Shown piece after piece: positions 22,492-31,092 of a DNA stretch of 39,793 nt. The DNA lies in the NCBI GenBank assembly GCA_035653295.1, contig DASRCB010000305.1, positions 1 through 39,793 on the forward strand, in the 5' to 3' direction. Under the pieces are notes generated by a model, which saw only the letters and a program-made list of their open reading frames with translations, was not told where the DNA came from and ran no database searches. The position numbers were made by a program, and so were the translations under genes. The number at the start of each line of letters is the position of its first letter. The stretch's first letter is position 1. The DNA is from DASRCB01 sp035653295. GTDB lineage: Bacteria > Acidobacteriota > Terriglobia > Bryobacterales > Bryobacteraceae.

Positions 22492-24141
22492 ATGCCTGAC
22501 GAGCGGCGGATCCCCGAGCAGACCGAGGTCCCACGCGCGGAGACCGAGCAACGCCCGCTGGATGGCTATCGTCGCGGGAACGGGCGGGAGCAGGAGCAGC
22601 AGCCTGCTCACAAGGAGGGCGGCGAGGATGCGGCGTGGACGCGGCACGACGTAGGACATCCCGGGCGCACTTTCGTTCTCGTCGCGGTGGTGGTGCTCGT
22701 GGTGGTGTTCGGGGCGCTGCTGCTGCTGGGCTACATTCCCCGGCATCGGCGCGAGCAGCAGGCGGCGGAAGCGGCGCGGGTGGAGCGCGAGTCGATTCCG
22801 ACGGTGACCGTTGCCGAGGCGAAGCGCGCGCCGGCAATCTCGGAACTGCTGCTGCCCGGCAACATTACCGCGGTGACGGAGGCGTCCATTTTCGCCCGCG
22901 CGGCGGGCTACGTTCGCAGGCGATATGTGGACATCGGCGACCGGGTGCGGCAGGGCCAGGTGCTGGCCGAGATCGACGCGCCGGAGCTGGATCAGGAAGT
23001 CGCGCAGGGCCGCGCGGCGCTGGCGCAGGCGGAGCAGCAGCTCACCCAGGCGCAGGCGCAGCTGCAACAGAATCGCGCGCAGCTGGAGCTGAACCGAATC
23101 ACGCGCGACCGCTATGCGGTGCTGGTGAAGCGCGGCGCGCTGTCGCGGCAGGAAGGCGACAACCAAGAAACCGCGTACCGCACCCAGGAAGCGGCGGTGA
23201 ATTCGTTCGAGGCCAATGTGCGCGCGGCCGAGGACAATGTGCGGGCCAGCCGCGCCAATCTGGACCGTCTGATCGCGCTGCGGGACTTCAAGAACGTCCG
23301 GGCGCCGTTTACGGGCGTGATTACAGCTCGCAATTTCGACCTTGGAGCGCTGGTATCGACGACGGGCGGTCCGCAGGGCGGACTGACTCCGCTGCCGGGG
23401 AGCACGCCCAACAGCTCCGCGGGTTCAGCATCGGGGGAGCTGTTCCGAATGGCGCAGATCGGCATTCTGCGAATTCTGATCAACGTGCCGCAGAGCGTGA
23501 CGCCGGACATTCACGTGGGCATGGGAGCGGATGTGCTGGTGGCCGAATATGCGGGACGGCGTTTCGACGGAAAGGTCACGCGCACGGCCAACGCCGTGGA
23601 CCTGAACAGCCGCACCCTGCTGACCGAAGTGGACGTGCAGAATCCGCAGCAGCTTCTGCTCCCGGGCATGTACGCACAGATCCAACTGCGGACCGACCGG
23701 GCGGCGCCGCCGCTGCTGATCCCCAGCGATGCCGTAATCGCGGACGCCGCGGGATTACGGGTGGCCGTGCTCGCAAATCTGCCCGCGGAGGAGCAGCAGC
23801 AGGTGGAGGAACGTGAGCGCAAACTGGCCGAGGCGGAACGGGGGGCGGAGCAAGGGGACCAGCAAAAGCCGCAGTCGCCGCCGCGGCGCATCCATCTCCA
23901 GCAGGTGACGGTAGGGCGCGATTACGGAGCGGAAATGGAGATCCTCACCGGGCTTCAGCCGGGCGCGTACGTGGTGGTGAATCCCAGCGATGTGGTGAAA
24001 GAGGGCGCGGTGGTGCGCGGCGAAGGACACCAGGGCGCACAGCCTGGCGGAGGCGCGCCGGGCGGGCGTTCCACGGGCGGGATTCAGTCCGCTACGCCTG
24101 GAGAGGCGAACCGGCCATCGGCAGGGCAGAAGCAGAAATGA
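22492..24141 (+). CDS. RND efflux periplasmic adaptor (membrane fusion protein, HlyD/AcrA-like)
   Basis: 549 residues from ATG 22492; GTG 22480 in the same frame would overlap the pump gene and is less likely. A cytoplasmic charged N-terminus of about 55 residues precedes a membrane helix (60-82, FVLVAVVVLVVVFGALLLLG). Then come the barrel-sandwich half-motif (GNITAVTEASIFARAAGYV and VDIGDRVRQGQVLAEIDAPEL), an alpha-hairpin rich in Ala/Gln (AQAEQQLTQAQAQLQQNRAQ), the second lipoyl half with VRAPFTGVITARNFDLGALV, a beta-barrel and a membrane-proximal domain. Residues about 430-460 form a charged Glu/Arg/Gln insert, and the C-terminus is a Gly/Pro/Ala-rich tail. It is longer than AcrA (about 400) because of these additions. 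Links pump and channel. Confidence 0.92.
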   Translation: MPDERRIPEQTEVPRAETEQRPLDGYRRGNGREQEQQPAHKEGGEDAAWTRHDVGHPGRTFVLVAVVVLVVVFGALLLLGYIPRHRREQQAAEAARVERESIPTVTVAEAKRAPAISELLLPGNITAVTEASIFARAAGYVRRRYVDIGDRVRQGQVLAEIDAPELDQEVAQGRAALAQAEQQLTQAQAQLQQNRAQLELNRITRDRYAVLVKRGALSRQEGDNQETAYRTQEAAVNSFEANVRAAEDNVRASRANLDRLIALRDFKNVRAPFTGVITARNFDLGALVSTTGGPQGGLTPLPGSTPNSSAGSASGELFRMAQIGILRILINVPQSVTPDIHVGMGADVLVAEYAGRRFDGKVTRTANAVDLNSRTLLTEVDVQNPQQLLLPGMYAQIQLRTDRAAPPLLIPSDAVIADAAGLRVAVLANLPAEEQQQVEERERKLAEAERGAEQGDQQKPQSPPRRIHLQQVTVGRDYGAEMEILTGLQPGAYVVVNPSDVVKEGAVVRGEGHQGAQPGGGAPGGRSTGGIQSATPGEANRPSAGQKQK

Positions 24142-26075
24142 GGGTCGCGGCGCTGCTGGCGGTGCCGGTGCTTGCCGCGGCACAGGGGCCGAACCTGCCG
24201 GAGACGCCCCATCCGCCGGCGTGGTTTCGGTACAGCGCGCCTTCCGTATCGCAGGCGCCGCTGGAGAATTCACCGCGCTTTCGTTCGCTGATCCGCGCCG
24301 GCAATGTCTATCTGTCGCTGCAGGACGCGATCGCGCTGGCGCTGGAGAACAACCTCGACATCGAAGTGCAGCGCTATAACCCGCGAATCGCCGAGATGGA
24401 CCTGATGCGGGCCAAAGGCGGCGGCACGCTACGCGGCGTTCCTCTGGTGGTGAACGAGACGCCGCTGAGCGTTACTGTGCTGGGGACGCCGTTGGTGACC
24501 TCGCCGGCGAGCGGGACCATCGCCACGTCATCGGCGGTTGTGACCAGCGTGCCGCTTATCGATCCGGTAACCGGGCAGCCGGTGAACCTGGAGGTAACAC
24601 CCACGTTCCCGTTCTCGCCGGGGCCGCCGATTCCGCTGTACGATCCGGCGCTGACCGGCAACGTCCAGTGGCAGCACCAGGAGACGCCACAGACCAACAC
24701 CGTGGGCACGGGTACGAACTCGCTGATCGGGCGCAATATCGGGGGCGGTTTCGGATACGAGCAGGGTTTCAGCCCCGGCACGCAGATCGGCGTCACCGGC
24801 AGTGAAACCAACTCCAGCCTGAACAGCATTCGGAATTTCTACAACCCCTTCAACCAGACCACCCTCGGGCTAACGGTCACTCAGCCGCTGCTGCGCGGGT
24901 TTGGCGTGCGGCTGAATCGCCGCTTCATCCGCATCGCGAAGAACGACCGCAAAATCTCCAGCCTGGTTTTTGAGCAGCAGGTGGTGGCAACCGTATCGGG
25001 AATCATCAACCTTTATTACGACCTGGTCAGCCTGAACGAAGATGTCGCAGTGAAGCGGGAGACGCTGCGGGAGGCGCAGCGGCTGGAGGAAGATAACCGC
25101 AACCAGGTGGAGGCCGGGACGCTGGCGCCGATCGAGCTGGTCCGGGCGCAGGCGCAGGTGGCCACCGCGCGGCAGGATTTGTCGACCAGCGAAGGCTACG
25201 TTCTGCAACAGGAGCTGCTGCTAAAGACGCTTCTGACGAAACGCGGCACGGCCGATCCGCTGATTCGAAGCGTGCGCGTGATTCCAACCGATACGATATC
25301 GGTTCCGCCGCAGGAGACCGCTGCGCCGGTCGACGAGCTGGTGAGCGAGGCTTATCGGAACCGGCCGGAGATCGCGGCGGCGAATCTGCAGATCGACAAT
25401 TCGCGGATCAGCCTGGAGGGATCGCGCAACGACATCCTGCCTCAGCTGGATCTGGTGGGCTCGGTGCTGAACAGCGGCCTGGCGGGCTCAGTGAATTCGG
25501 CCTATGTTCCGGTACAGACTGGTGGCCTGACGGGCGGACCGGCGCCGGGCAACATCGGCGGGGTGGGGACGGCGGTCGGCCAGGTGTTTCGGGGTACGTA
25601 TCCAGCCTATAGCGTGGGCCTGGAGCTTCAGCTGCCGCTGCGGAACCGGATTGCGATCTCCGACATGGTGCGCGATGAGCTGCAGGTTCGGCAGACGGAG
25701 GCGCGGGCGCAGCAGATCCGCAATGAGGTGCGGCTGGAGATCGAGAACTCGCTCATCGCGCTGGACCGCGCCCGCACGGCGATCGAGGCGGCGCGGCAGA
25801 CGGTCAGCCTGCAGCAGCAGTCGCTCGAGCTGGAGCAGGCCAAGTTCGACGTGGGGCTTTCGACCACGTTTCTGATCACGCAGTATGAGGCGCTGCTGGC
25901 GCAGGCGCGTTCCGCGGAGGTTTCGGCGCGGAGCTCGTATTCGAAGGCGAGCATTGCGCTGGAGCGCGCGATGGGGCGGACGCTGTCGGCGCACGATGTG
26001 TCGCTCGAAGAGGCATACGAGGGGAAGGTGTCGCGGGCGCCCTCGGCAATTCCCGGGAATTCGGCGCGGCCGTGA
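24138..26075 (+). CDS. TolC-family outer-membrane efflux channel
   Basis: 645 residues starting in an ATGA overlap with the adaptor gene. Signal peptide MRVAALLAVPVLAAAQ. The OEP repeats are visible: LSLQDAIALALENNLDIEVQRYN near residue 60, VTQPLLRGFGVRLNRRFI near 250, and in the second half LVSEAYRNRPEIAAANLQID and LELQLPLRNRIAISDM. Coiled alpha-barrel segments near 530-600 are rich in Ala, Gln and Glu (AARQTVSLQQQSLELEQAKF). It exceeds the usual 430-480 because of a Thr/Val/Pro/Gly-rich insert (about residues 95-240) in the first half, probably part of the surface-exposed or beta-barrel region. It forms the exit duct for the pump encoded by the two upstream genes. Confidence 0.92.
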   Translation: MRVAALLAVPVLAAAQGPNLPETPHPPAWFRYSAPSVSQAPLENSPRFRSLIRAGNVYLSLQDAIALALENNLDIEVQRYNPRIAEMDLMRAKGGGTLRGVPLVVNETPLSVTVLGTPLVTSPASGTIATSSAVVTSVPLIDPVTGQPVNLEVTPTFPFSPGPPIPLYDPALTGNVQWQHQETPQTNTVGTGTNSLIGRNIGGGFGYEQGFSPGTQIGVTGSETNSSLNSIRNFYNPFNQTTLGLTVTQPLLRGFGVRLNRRFIRIAKNDRKISSLVFEQQVVATVSGIINLYYDLVSLNEDVAVKRETLREAQRLEEDNRNQVEAGTLAPIELVRAQAQVATARQDLSTSEGYVLQQELLLKTLLTKRGTADPLIRSVRVIPTDTISVPPQETAAPVDELVSEAYRNRPEIAAANLQIDNSRISLEGSRNDILPQLDLVGSVLNSGLAGSVNSAYVPVQTGGLTGGPAPGNIGGVGTAVGQVFRGTYPAYSVGLELQLPLRNRIAISDMVRDELQVRQTEARAQQIRNEVRLEIENSLIALDRARTAIEAARQTVSLQQQSLELEQAKFDVGLSTTFLITQYEALLAQARSAEVSARSSYSKASIALERAMGRTLSAHDVSLEEAYEGKVSRAPSAIPGNSARP

Positions 26076-26106
26076 TGGCGTGGTAAGGGAGGATTGCACT
26101 CGCGCA

Positions 26107-26424
26107 ATGAGCGGAAACCTATATATGGTGGTCGAGCACTTCAGAGATGGAGATGCCGTTCCTGTTTACCGGCGGTTTCGGGAACAAGGGCGGCTCGCGC
26201 CGGAAGGTCTGCGTTATGTATGCAGCTGGGTGGATACGGATCTCGAGCGCTGCTACCAGGTCATGGAAACGGAAGACCCGACGCTCCTGGAGGAGTGGAT
26301 GGCGAGGTGGGCGGACATCGTCGATTTTGAGGTCCATGGGGTGATTACTTCGGAGGAGGCGGCGCGGAAAATCGCACCGCGGCTGGAAGTCATGGAGGCT
26401 GGCGGGAATTCCCCGGCGCCGTGA
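26107..26424 (+). CDS. DUF3303-family small protein
   Basis: 105 residues from ATG 26107. The sequence MVVEHFRDGDAVPVYRRFRE, then RYVCSWVDTDLERCYQVMET and WMARWADIVDFEVHGVIT is the compact ferredoxin-like alpha/beta layout of DUF3303 (a family of about 90-residue proteins). Two cysteines (in VCSW and RCYQ) are present but no known catalytic site. Cytoplasmic, function unknown. It lies 31 bases after the efflux channel gene and 50 bases before the permease gene, so it could be transcribed with either. Confidence 0.8.
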   Translation: MSGNLYMVVEHFRDGDAVPVYRRFREQGRLAPEGLRYVCSWVDTDLERCYQVMETEDPTLLEEWMARWADIVDFEVHGVITSEEAARKIAPRLEVMEAGGNSPAP

Positions 26425-26474
26425 TCGGGCGCGGGCCAAAGGCAAAGCTCAACCTGCTAAGCTAACTGGAAACT

Positions 26475-27938
26475 ATGAGCCTTACCCGACGAAAACCGCT
26501 GGATGTCCTGCTCGCGCGGGCCGACCACGGCGATCTCAAACGTACCCTGACGGCGAAAAGCCTGGTGGCCCTGGGTGTCGGCGCGATCATCGGGGCCGGC
26601 CTGTTCGTGCGCACCGCGGCAGCATCCGCCCAGAACGCGGGGCCTGCCGTCACCCTGTCGTTCGTCGTGGCGGCCATTGGGTGTGTTTTCGCGGGCCTGT
26701 GTTACGCCGAATTCGCCTCCATGATCCCCATCGCGGGCAGCGCGTATACGTACGCCTATACAACAATGGGCGAGTTCGTGGCGTGGATTATCGGCTGGGC
26801 GCTGGTGCTGGAATACGCACTCGGGGCGGCAACCGTATCTATCTCATGGAGCGAGTACCTCAATAACCTGCTGGGCGGCAGAATTCCATACGAGTGGTGT
26901 CACTCGCCGATGGAAATGTCACGCACGGGCGTGCACGGAATCATCAACCTCCCCGCCCTTTTCATACTGCTGATTCTCACGCTGCTGCTGGTCAAGGGCA
27001 CGCAGGAGTCGGCGACGGTGAACGCCATCATCGTCACACTGAAAGTAGCAATCGTTATTGTCTTCATTGTCGTTGGCTGGCATTTCGTCAGCCAGGCGAA
27101 CCTGCATCCTTACACCATTCCCGCAGGCACGCCCGGGCACGAAGGAGCGTTCAAGCACGGCTGGGGCGGTATACTCGGCGGCGCGGGAGTTGTGTTTTTC
27201 GCGTTCATCGGCTTCGACGCGGTGTCGACTGCGGCGCAGGAGACGCGCAATCCAGGGCGCGATATGCCCCGCGGAATCCTCGGCTCGCTGGCGCTCTGCA
27301 CGGTGCTGTATATCCTTTTCGGCTACGTGCTGACCGGCGTCTGCAACTGGAAGGAATTCGCCATCGCCGGCAAGGAAGCTTCGGTATCTTATGCCGTTCA
27401 ACATTACATGCCCGGCTACACATGGCTGGCGCCGGCGATCTCGTTCGCGATTCTCCTCGGCTTCTCGTCGGTGATCCTTGTCATGTTGCTGGGCCAGAGC
27501 CGCGTCTTCTACACAATGGCCGAAGACGGCCTGCTGCCGCGCCTGTTCTCCGACGTGCATCCGAGATTCCGCACGCCGTGGAAGTGCAATGTCACGCTTT
27601 TCTTCTTCGTCGGGCTGTTCGGCGGCTTCCTGCCCGAATCGCTGGCCGGCGACCTGACCTCCATCGGCACGCTGTTCGCGTTCACTCTGGTATGCATCGG
27701 CGTGATCATCATGCGCCGCCTGCAGCCGGCCATGCACCGGCCCTTCCGCACGCCGTGGGTGCCGGTGGTGCCGATCCTCGGCATCGTCGTGTGCGGAGCG
27801 ATGATCGTGTCGCTCGACCGGCGAACCCAGCTTACGGCCCTGTGCTGGATGATCGTTGGGCTGGTGATTTACTTCCTTTACGGCCGCAGCCACAGTAAGC
27901 TCAATGAGGAGCCGGTGCTCGAGGTTGCCGGCGATTAG
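26475..27938 (+). CDS. APC-family amino acid permease (first of tandem pair)
   Basis: 487 residues, about 12 membrane helices. The APC helix-1 signature is VALGVGAIIGAGLFV (31-45), and the region around helix 6 reads FFAFIGFDAVSTAAQETRNP, both typical of cationic amino-acid transporters and basic/neutral amino acid permeases. Later blocks include MLLGQSRVFYTMAEDGLLP and FRTPWVPVVPILGIV. Proton- or sodium-coupled uptake of amino acids is the usual activity; specificity cannot be read. The next gene is a close paralogue starting 13 bases after the stop, so a duplication gave two carriers that could differ in substrate. The unit is followed by a DUF885 metallopeptidase, suggesting peptide breakdown feeding uptake, an inference. 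Confidence 0.92.
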   Translation: MSLTRRKPLDVLLARADHGDLKRTLTAKSLVALGVGAIIGAGLFVRTAAASAQNAGPAVTLSFVVAAIGCVFAGLCYAEFASMIPIAGSAYTYAYTTMGEFVAWIIGWALVLEYALGAATVSISWSEYLNNLLGGRIPYEWCHSPMEMSRTGVHGIINLPALFILLILTLLLVKGTQESATVNAIIVTLKVAIVIVFIVVGWHFVSQANLHPYTIPAGTPGHEGAFKHGWGGILGGAGVVFFAFIGFDAVSTAAQETRNPGRDMPRGILGSLALCTVLYILFGYVLTGVCNWKEFAIAGKEASVSYAVQHYMPGYTWLAPAISFAILLGFSSVILVMLLGQSRVFYTMAEDGLLPRLFSDVHPRFRTPWKCNVTLFFFVGLFGGFLPESLAGDLTSIGTLFAFTLVCIGVIIMRRLQPAMHRPFRTPWVPVVPILGIVVCGAMIVSLDRRTQLTALCWMIVGLVIYFLYGRSHSKLNEEPVLEVAGD

Positions 27939-27950
27939 CGTCACCCTGCC

Positions 27951-29363
27951 GTGCATCTGACTGCGAAGAAGCCAATCGAAGCGCTGCTGGCCGAGAGCGA
28001 AGGCGAGCACGCGCTGAAGCGCAGCCTGGGAGCCATGTCCCTGGTGGCGCTGGGGATCGGCGCCATCATCGGCGCGGGCATTTTCACGCTGACCGGAGTA
28101 GCGGCGTCGACGCACGCCGGGCCGGCAATGGTCTACTCCTTTATACTGGCGGCGTTCGGCTGCGCATTCGCGGGGATCTGCTACAGCGAGTTCTCCACCA
28201 TGATCCCGATCGCCGGCAGCGCGTATACCTACTCGTACGCGACCATGGGCGAACTGGTGGCGTGGATCATCGGCTGGGCGCTGGTGCTGGAGTACGCAGT
28301 AGGCGCGGCGACGGTCTCGGTGAGTTGGGCGGCCACTTTCGATTCCATCCTGCAGTCGTTCGGGATCCAGCTGCCGCGCGCCATCGTGGCGTCGCCGTTT
28401 GCGCCCATGCCGGGCAGCGTGAACCTGATCGCGGTCATTATCATCTGCATCATCTCCGGCATCCTCATCCGCGGCATCAGCGAATCGGCGAAGTTTAACG
28501 ACCTCATCGTGGTGATCAAGGTCACCGTGGTGGTGCTGTTCATCGGCATCGGGTTTTTCTTTATAAACTACCGCAATTACCATCCCTTTCTGCCGCCTAA
28601 CACGGGCCATTTCGGGGCGTTCGGATGGTCGGGCGTGCTGGCCGCCGCCGGGCAGATTTTCTTCGCCTATATCGGCTTTGACGCGGTCTCGACAGCAGCG
28701 CAGGAAGCACGCAATCCGAAGCGGGACATGCCCATCGGCATCATCGGGTCGCTGCTGATCTGCACCGTTCTGTACATTCTGTACTCGCTGGTGCTGACCG
28801 GAGTTGTTAACTACAAGGACCTGAACGTCGCGGCCCCGCTGGCGGTCGCGGTGGATCACATGAAAGGGCTGCCCTGGGTCGGGTTCCTGATGAAGCTGGG
28901 ATCGCTGTGCGGCCTCACCTCGGTGATGCTGGTGATGCTGCTGGGGCAGTCGCGCGTCTTCTATTCGATGTCCAACGACGGGCTGCTGCCGAAGTTGTTC
29001 TCCGACGTGCACCCGAAGTATCGCACGCCGTGGAAATCGAACCTGCTGCTGATGGTATTCGTTTCCATTGGCGCGGCGTTCACGCCCATCGACCGGCTGG
29101 GGAATCTGACCAGCATCGGCACTCTCTTCGCCTTTATCGTGGTCTGCATCGGGATCATCATCATGCGCAAAAGCCAGCCCGATCTGCCACGGCCGTTCCG
29201 GACGCCCATGGTTCCGCTGGTCCCGATTCTGGGCGTGGTGGTGAACCTGGCGCTGATGGCGGGCCTGGGGGCGATCACGTGGGCCGCGTTTCTGATCTGG
29301 ATGACCATTGGCCTGGTGCTTTATTTCACGCACGGGCATCGGCACAGCGCTTTACGGAAATGA
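27951..29363 (+). CDS. APC-family amino acid permease (second of tandem pair)
   Basis: 470 residues from GTG 27951. It shares long identical or near-identical blocks with the upstream permease: GAIIGAG (38-44), MIPIAGSAYTY, WIIGWALVLEYA, FDAVSTAAQE, MLLGQSRVFY and LTSIGTLFAF. About 12 helices. It diverges most between helices 3 and 4, where the first copy has a longer extracellular segment, and in the C-terminus. Same cationic amino acid transporter-like branch. The last codon overlaps the ATG of the DUF885 gene by 4 bases, indicating translational coupling with that peptidase. Confidence 0.92.
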   Translation: MHLTAKKPIEALLAESEGEHALKRSLGAMSLVALGIGAIIGAGIFTLTGVAASTHAGPAMVYSFILAAFGCAFAGICYSEFSTMIPIAGSAYTYSYATMGELVAWIIGWALVLEYAVGAATVSVSWAATFDSILQSFGIQLPRAIVASPFAPMPGSVNLIAVIIICIISGILIRGISESAKFNDLIVVIKVTVVVLFIGIGFFFINYRNYHPFLPPNTGHFGAFGWSGVLAAAGQIFFAYIGFDAVSTAAQEARNPKRDMPIGIIGSLLICTVLYILYSLVLTGVVNYKDLNVAAPLAVAVDHMKGLPWVGFLMKLGSLCGLTSVMLVMLLGQSRVFYSMSNDGLLPKLFSDVHPKYRTPWKSNLLLMVFVSIGAAFTPIDRLGNLTSIGTLFAFIVVCIGIIIMRKSQPDLPRPFRTPMVPLVPILGVVVNLALMAGLGAITWAAFLIWMTIGLVLYFTHGHRHSALRK

Positions 29364-31066
29364 TCGATCGACGAAGCTTCATGGCAGCCTGCGCGGCCAC
29401 GGGCCTGCGCGCGGCCGATTCGCCCGACGCACAGTTCGTGCGCACCGCCGAAGATTACATCGAGAAAACACTGGAGAATTCACCGGAGTTCGCCACGCGG
29501 GTTGGCGACCATCGGTTCGACAATCGCCTGAACGACGTAAGCCCCGCGGGCCGGGAACGCCGGGTCGCAAACGATCGGGAGTGCCTGCGGCGTCTCGACC
29601 CGATTGCCCCGGACCGGCTGCAGAAACAAAACGGCATTGACTCGCGGATTCTGCGCAATCGTGCAGAATCTGGCGTCTGGCATGAGACCACGCTGCGCGA
29701 ATTCGAGTGGAACCCGATGGTGTACAATCCCGGCGGGGCGCTATACGTGCTGCTGGAGCGCGATTTCGCCCCGCTGCCGCAACGGCTGGAATCCCTGCGG
29801 GGACGGCTGGATGCGATCCCAGGGATGCTCGAGGCAGCGAAACAGAACCTGAAGACTGCCACCCACATCCACACCGAGACCGCGCTGCAGCAGAACCACG
29901 GAACCATCGCGCTGGTCCGCCACACGGTGGACGAGCACGCGGCGAAAGTGTCCGGCATGCGCGAAAAGCTGGGGCCGGCTCAGGAGCGCGCCGCCGCCGC
30001 GCTGGAGGACTGGGGACGCTGGCTGGAGAGCGACATTCTGCCGAAAGCCAATCGCGATTTCCGGCTGGGCGGCGACCTATACGCGCCGAAGCTGCGGTAC
30101 GCGCTCGATTCGGACCTGACGGGGGCGCAGATTCGGAGCGGGGCCGAGGCGGACCTGCGGCGAGCGCAGGACGAGATCTACACGACAGCTGCGGCACTGT
30201 GGCGGCGCTGGTCTCTGGGACCGGATCTGTCGGACCGTAAACGCGTGGTGCGCACGGTTCTCGACAAGCTCGCTGAAAATCGTCCGACGGCGGACACCAT
30301 CGTCCCGCTGGCCGAGCGCGACCTTCAGCAGGCAACCGACTTCGTGCGCACACAGCGGCTGGTGAGCGTCCCCGAGACGCCGCTGCGGATCGTGGTGATG
30401 CCGGAGTTCGAGCGCGGCGTGGCGGTGGCCAACTGCAACTCGCCGGGGCCTCTCGAAAAGCGCGGTGAGACGTTCCTCAACATTTCCCCTCCACCCGCAA
30501 ACTGGACCGCGAAGCAGGTGGATTCCTCCTTCCGCGAGTACAACAACTCCATGACCCAGGACCTCATCGTGCACGAGGCCATGCCGGGTCATTACCTCCA
30601 GCTGGCGCATGCAAATCGCTTCCGGGCTGGCACGCTGGTCCGGACGGTCTTCTGGAGCGGGCCTTTTGTCGAGGGCTGGGCGGTGTACGGCGAGCGCGTT
30701 ATGGCCGAGCACGGTTATGGCGGGCCCGAAGTGCGCATGGAACAGCTCAAGATGTGGCTGCGCACCATCATCAACGCGCTCCTCGATGTGGGCATTCACA
30801 CCGCCGGCATGACCGAGCAGGAAGCCATGCGGCTGATGACCGAGGAAGGCTTCCAGGAGCAGAGCGAAGCGGCCGGCAAATGGCGGCGGGCGTGTCTTAC
30901 GTCGGCGCAATTGCCGACGTATTACGTGGGCGCGACGGCGCTGTTGCAGCTGCGGGCCGACTATCAGAAGAAAAACGGGCCGATTCGCGACTGGCAGGCG
31001 TTTCACGACCGCATGCTGTCGTTCGGCTCGCCTCCGCCGCGGTACGTCCGCGAACTCATGCTCTGA
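29360..31066 (+). CDS. DUF885 family metallopeptidase, probably Tat- or Sec-exported
   Basis: 568 residues from ATG 29360; an upstream open frame would overlap the permease. The N-terminus MIDRRSFMAACAATGLRAAD contains a twin-arginine pair followed by a short hydrophobic stretch, so Tat export is possible. The zinc motif is H405-E-A-M-P-G-H411 (VHEAMPGHYLQ) with E438 in FVEGWAVYGE; these match the HExxxGH and EGWAxYxE signatures of DUF885 proteins. Family members are predicted, and in a few cases shown, to be metallopeptidases or dipeptidase-like enzymes. Translational coupling with two amino-acid permeases suggests it supplies free amino acids from peptides. Convergent with the next gene, 26 bases apart. 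Confidence 0.88.
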   Translation: MIDRRSFMAACAATGLRAADSPDAQFVRTAEDYIEKTLENSPEFATRVGDHRFDNRLNDVSPAGRERRVANDRECLRRLDPIAPDRLQKQNGIDSRILRNRAESGVWHETTLREFEWNPMVYNPGGALYVLLERDFAPLPQRLESLRGRLDAIPGMLEAAKQNLKTATHIHTETALQQNHGTIALVRHTVDEHAAKVSGMREKLGPAQERAAAALEDWGRWLESDILPKANRDFRLGGDLYAPKLRYALDSDLTGAQIRSGAEADLRRAQDEIYTTAAALWRRWSLGPDLSDRKRVVRTVLDKLAENRPTADTIVPLAERDLQQATDFVRTQRLVSVPETPLRIVVMPEFERGVAVANCNSPGPLEKRGETFLNISPPPANWTAKQVDSSFREYNNSMTQDLIVHEAMPGHYLQLAHANRFRAGTLVRTVFWSGPFVEGWAVYGERVMAEHGYGGPEVRMEQLKMWLRTIINALLDVGIHTAGMTEQEAMRLMTEEGFQEQSEAAGKWRRACLTSAQLPTYYVGATALLQLRADYQKKNGPIRDWQAFHDRMLSFGSPPPRYVRELML

Positions 31067-31092
31067 TCCTACTCGCCAGGGGCTTGTTGATG

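Noticed and set aside
26919..29345. An uninterrupted 808-codon minus-strand frame
   Set aside because: Antisense to the two APC permeases; His/Arg/Gln-rich with no recognisable domain.
28907..29359. An N-terminal extension of the DUF885 protein
   Set aside because: It overlaps 450 bases of the second permease, and the Arg/His-rich translation has no similarity to the family.
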